Shown here: positions 5,712 through 8,155 of the stretch, in pieces
How positions within the stretch are numbered: the stretch's first letter is position 1
Layout: every line of letters starts with the position of its first letter
NCBI GenBank assembly: GCA_030639705.1
Contig: DAOWKX010000173.1
Span: forward strand, 1 to 8,155
DNA: 8,155 bases
Source: Candidatus Aminicenantota bacterium
Lineage (GTDB): Bacteria > Acidobacteriota > Aminicenantia > UBA2199
Reading direction: 5' to 3'
Translations under genes and position numbers: made by a program
The notes under the pieces: generated by a model
Databases searched by the model: none
The model's input: only the letters and a program-made list of their open reading frames with translations
What the model was told of the DNA's origin: nothing

Positions 5712-6595
5712 AAAAAATAATTGGAATCACTGTTTCGATTGCGTTTTTTTCTTTTTGCAGCAATGTAAAAGATGTTGAAATAAAAGCCCCCGGTATAGTG
5801 GATGGTAATATTCTGAGTATCAAATCCATGGTTTCCGGTCAGGTTGAAAAAATTGAGATAGAAGAAGGTGATCGGGTAGAAAAATACGATCTATTAATCA
5901 AAATCAATAGCGATAAAACCAAAAACAAACTGAAAGAGCTGAGTATCGCAGCCAAGGAGATAGAAATTAATACCCTGAAATTGGAAAAACGGCTTAAACT
6001 GTTCCATTCAAATGTTGCCTATCTCAAGAATCAAGTTCAGAGATTCAAGAGATTGAAAAAAAGGAATTCCATATCAGGAGAAAAACTGGAGTCCATGGAA
6101 CTCAAGTTAATGGAAGCAGAAACATCCCGGTATGAAATTCTGAAATCTTTGGACACCCTGGACATCCAAACCCAAAAAAATGAAAACCGGAAAGAATACC
6201 TTCAGCTGATAATGAAGGATCACCGGGTGAAATCGCCTGTCAAGGGAATCGTATTGGAAAAATTCATATCTGAGGGAGAAAACATTTTCCCGAATTCCCC
6301 GTTGGTCGATATTCTTGACTCTGCCAGTCTTCATGTAGAAATATTTATCGAAGAACAGGAAATGGCATGCCTTCGACTGGGTCAGAGGGCCCGAATTATT
6401 GTAGACGGATTGGAAGAGAAAGAGCTCACCGGAGTGGTAAGTTACTTCGGGAAAAAAGCTGAATTTTCACCCAAATATGTCATTTCTGAAAAAGAACGAA
6501 AATCACTCCTCTATGAGGTGAAAATTGCCATTGACAGGGAGAATGATCTGTTTAAAATCGGTATGACGGTCACGATTATTCTAAACAAAAAATAA
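5708..6595 (+). CDS. HlyD/YbhG-family periplasmic adaptor (membrane fusion protein)
   Basis: This 295-residue protein should bridge the inner-membrane ABC pump and the TolC channel. An N-terminal hydrophobic segment (4-16) ends in FFSFCSN; Cys17 might be lipidated, but Phe at -1 is a poor lipobox, so a signal anchor is equally possible. Order of parts: first lipoyl half (33-68, SMVSGQVEKIEIEEGDRVEK), coiled-coil hairpin (about 74-170), second lipoyl half (174-204, VKSPVKGIVLEKFISEGENI), then a beta-barrel (207-293). At the hairpin tip Arg112, Leu116 and Ser123 form R-x3-L-x6-S, the RLS motif by which MacA/HlyD-type adaptors dock to TolC. The C-terminal pattern AEFSPKYV...LLYEVKI...IGMTVT (251-289) closely recalls E. 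coli YbhG. It overlaps the channel gene (ATGA) and ends one base before ATPase 1. Substrate is not deducible. Confidence 0.9.
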   Translation: MKKIIGITVSIAFFSFCSNVKDVEIKAPGIVDGNILSIKSMVSGQVEKIEIEEGDRVEKYDLLIKINSDKTKNKLKELSIAAKEIEINTLKLEKRLKLFHSNVAYLKNQVQRFKRLKKRNSISGEKLESMELKLMEAETSRYEILKSLDTLDIQTQKNENRKEYLQLIMKDHRVKSPVKGIVLEKFISEGENIFPNSPLVDILDSASLHVEIFIEEQEMACLRLGQRARIIVDGLEEKELTGVVSYFGKKAEFSPKYVISEKERKSLLYEVKIAIDRENDLFKIGMTVTIILNKK

Positions 6596-6596
6596 A

Positions 6597-7523
6597 ATGA
6601 TCAGAATAGAAAACCTGTGCAAATCATTTAAAAAAATCAATGCCTTGGATCATATATCACTGGAAATACCCTTTAATCAAATCACCACCATTGCCGGTGC
6701 TGATGGAGCCGGAAAATCAACTATTTTCAAAATACTGATCGGTTTAATAAAAAGAGATTCCGGCATCATTTCTTTTAAAAATGAAAATATCGATGATAAT
6801 TTCCAAAAAATCACCTCTATCACCGGATACATGCCGGAACGCTTTTCGCTCTACCCGGATTTGACTGTTGAGGAAAACCTGAACTTCTACGCTGATATTC
6901 ATCAGGTCCCCCCTCTGAAAAGAGACTCATTAAAAAAAAGATTATTGGAGGCCACAGGACTGATTCAATTCAGGAAAAGAAGAGCCCGGGCTTTATCAGG
7001 GGGGATGAAACAAAAACTCTCCTTATCAACAATCCTGCTGTCAGCACCCGAACTCATCCTGCTGGATGAACCCACAACCGGAGTTGATCCCCTTTCCCGG
7101 ATTGAATTCTTTTCAATTATCAAAGACCTGAAACAGGAAGGGAAAACCATATTTATCTCCACTCCCTATTTAGACGAAGCCGAACAAAGCGACAACGTTA
7201 TTTTTATTAAAGATGGACAGATTGTTAAAAAAGGCAGGTTACAGGAAATCAAAGATCATTTCCCGGCAAAGTTATATACGATTTTACCGCAGGGAAATAT
7301 TTTTGAAATCATGGATCAATTAAGCCAACAGAAAGAGTTGAAAGATGCCGTATACATACGGGGGAAACATATTAAATACATCCAGATATCAGATAAAAAC
7401 CACCTTTCACTGATCCCTTCAATTTCAATAACAGAGGAATCTCCAAAACTTGAAGATATCTTTCTGTTTTACGAAAGACAATCCAAAGCCAGCAAAGAAG
7501 GAGTCCATGCCACCCATCATTGA
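6597..7523 (+). CDS. ABC transporter ATPase 1 (YbhF N-terminal-half type)
   Basis: This 308-residue cytoplasmic ATPase should power export together with ATPase 2. It has Walker A GADGAGKST (34-42), Q-loop region GYMPERF with Glu at the Gln position (81), a canonical signature LSGGMKQKL (133-141), and Walker B with D-loop LILLDEPTTGVDP (153-165). At the H-loop, STPYLDEAE (188-196) has Pro190 where the switch His belongs, so its own catalytic site is probably weak. Residues about 225-308 form an extension ending in an EDIF motif, as in YbhF- and DrrA-like ABC-2 exporters. GxDGAGK and the H-loop substitution are what I recall for the first half of E. coli YbhF, which is one polypeptide with two ATPase domains; here the halves are separate genes. 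The ATG follows the adaptor stop by one base (TAAAATG) with no Shine-Dalgarno, so reinitiation is likely. Confidence 0.92.
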   Translation: MIRIENLCKSFKKINALDHISLEIPFNQITTIAGADGAGKSTIFKILIGLIKRDSGIISFKNENIDDNFQKITSITGYMPERFSLYPDLTVEENLNFYADIHQVPPLKRDSLKKRLLEATGLIQFRKRRARALSGGMKQKLSLSTILLSAPELILLDEPTTGVDPLSRIEFFSIIKDLKQEGKTIFISTPYLDEAEQSDNVIFIKDGQIVKKGRLQEIKDHFPAKLYTILPQGNIFEIMDQLSQQKELKDAVYIRGKHIKYIQISDKNHLSLIPSISITEESPKLEDIFLFYERQSKASKEGVHATHH

Positions 7524-8155
7524 AGTTCAGAACCTGACCAAAAAATTTGGTAAATTTATCGCTGTCAATCATATTAACTTCAGGATTCATAAAAGTGAAA
7601 TTCTGGGCTTTCTGGGCCCCAATGGCGCCGGGAAAACAACCGTCATTAAAATGATAAACGGCCTGTTAAAGGTAACTTCGGGACATGTTTATGTTCAAGG
7701 CCAGGATATCCGAAAACACCGGAAAACAGTAAAAAAAATCATGGGCTATATGTCCCAGAAATTTTCTCTCTATCCATTGCTCACCTCTCTGGAAAATATT
7801 GAATTTTTCGGAGGAATTTCAGGATTATCCGGCAAAAAAATTATGGAAAAAAAACTGGAAATTCAAAAAATAATTTCATTGACAATGCTGAATCAACAAA
7901 CCCAGAATATTCCTCCGGGCATCAAACAAAAAATCTCCCTCTTCGTCTGCCTGATGCCAAATCCTGAAATCATTTTTCTGGATGAACCAACATCAGGTGT
8001 GGATCCCGAAGTCCGAAGAAGCTTCTGGATGGAAATTTATAGACTAAAAAAAACAGGGAAAACCATACTGGTGAGCACACACAACCTGGATGAAGTGGAA
8101 TACGCCGACAGGATAATCATCATACATAAGGGAAACATCATCATTGAAGGAGAGC
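7507..8155 (+). CDS. ABC transporter ATPase 2 (YbhF C-terminal-half type; 3' end beyond window)
   Basis: Open to the right edge, with 216 whole codons visible. Walker A is GPNGAGKTT (37-45), Q-loop GYMSQKFSLYP with Gln84, Walker B and D-loop IIFLDEPTSGVDP (155-167), H-loop STHNLDEVE (190-198) with the switch His192. The signature is degenerate: IPPGIKQK (135-142) in place of LSGGQ, as I recall for the second half of E. coli YbhF (LPLGFKQR). Nucleotide-binding core is essentially complete; the cut falls after KGNIIIEGE, so a C-terminal tail is missing. The ATG lies 17 bases inside ATPase 1 in another frame, with AAGGAG (7498-7503) three bases upstream, a tight spacing that favours coupled translation. 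Two ABC-2 type permeases would be expected next. With ATPase 1 it should form a heterodimer with one consensus and one degenerate ATP site. Confidence 0.93.
   Translation, partial: MPPIIEVQNLTKKFGKFIAVNHINFRIHKSEILGFLGPNGAGKTTVIKMINGLLKVTSGHVYVQGQDIRKHRKTVKKIMGYMSQKFSLYPLLTSLENIEFFGGISGLSGKKIMEKKLEIQKIISLTMLNQQTQNIPPGIKQKISLFVCLMPNPEIIFLDEPTSGVDPEVRRSFWMEIYRLKKTGKTILVSTHNLDEVEYADRIIIIHKGNIIIEGE

Noticed and set aside
6107..6334. Minus-strand frame of 75 codons
   Set aside because: Antisense to the adaptor lipoyl and hairpin coding region; no signals of its own.
6965..7590. Minus-strand frames of 65 and 72 codons
   Set aside because: Shadows of the ATPase genes, antisense to signature, Walker B and Walker A sequences.

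Overview
The window looks like AT-rich chromosomal DNA from a Gram-negative (diderm) bacterium. A TolC-type outer-membrane channel, an ExbD/TolR proton-channel subunit and a YbhG-like periplasmic adaptor all imply an outer membrane. The Hfq-like protein, with a basic N-terminal tail, a PPPP stretch and a THAENYYYIKQMN-type segment, and the style of the TPR protein remind me of Acidobacteriota/Aminicenantes-type genomes. That placement is recollection, not a demonstrated match. I see no IS element, tRNA, rRNA, CRISPR array or phage gene.

Left half, minus strand (read right to left from 3655 to 1). A lone exbD/tolR-like gene (3242-3655) is followed by a 319-base non-coding gap that holds a good sigma70-type promoter. 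Next comes a TPR protein (2407-2922), overlapping by ATGA a GlmU-like protein (1322-2410). The latter keeps the complete acetyltransferase beta-helix but has a shrunken N-terminal domain without the pyrophosphorylase signature. A second promoter (1247-1275) then drives a divergent Hfq-like Sm protein (903-1223) and pdxA (875 to beyond base 1), whose best start is a TTG. This half is mostly housekeeping: amino-sugar precursor for the cell wall, RNA regulation and vitamin B6.

Right half, plus strand (3781 to the end). A tightly packed efflux operon runs TetR repressor, TolC-family channel, HlyD/YbhG-family adaptor, ABC ATPase 1, ABC ATPase 2 (cut by the window edge). Junctions are ATGA overlaps, a 1-base gap and a 17-base overlap. 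The layout resembles the E. coli cecR-ybhGFSR system with two changes: the double ATPase YbhF is two separate genes, and a dedicated TolC is built in. The two membrane permeases expected for such a system would lie just past base 8155. The adaptor carries an exact R-x3-L-x6-S TolC-docking motif. The ATPase pair is complementarily asymmetric: the H-loop His is replaced in ATPase 1 and the LSGGQ signature is degenerate in ATPase 2, which predicts one working and one degenerate ATP site.

Control. The 3656-3780 region is a divergent control region: a TTGACA-17-TATATT promoter for the efflux operon, a candidate promoter facing exbD, an A8T7 tract between the two -35 boxes, and two adjacent palindromes over the -10/leader and just before the tetR ATG. 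The palindromes are the expected operators for autorepression by the TetR protein.
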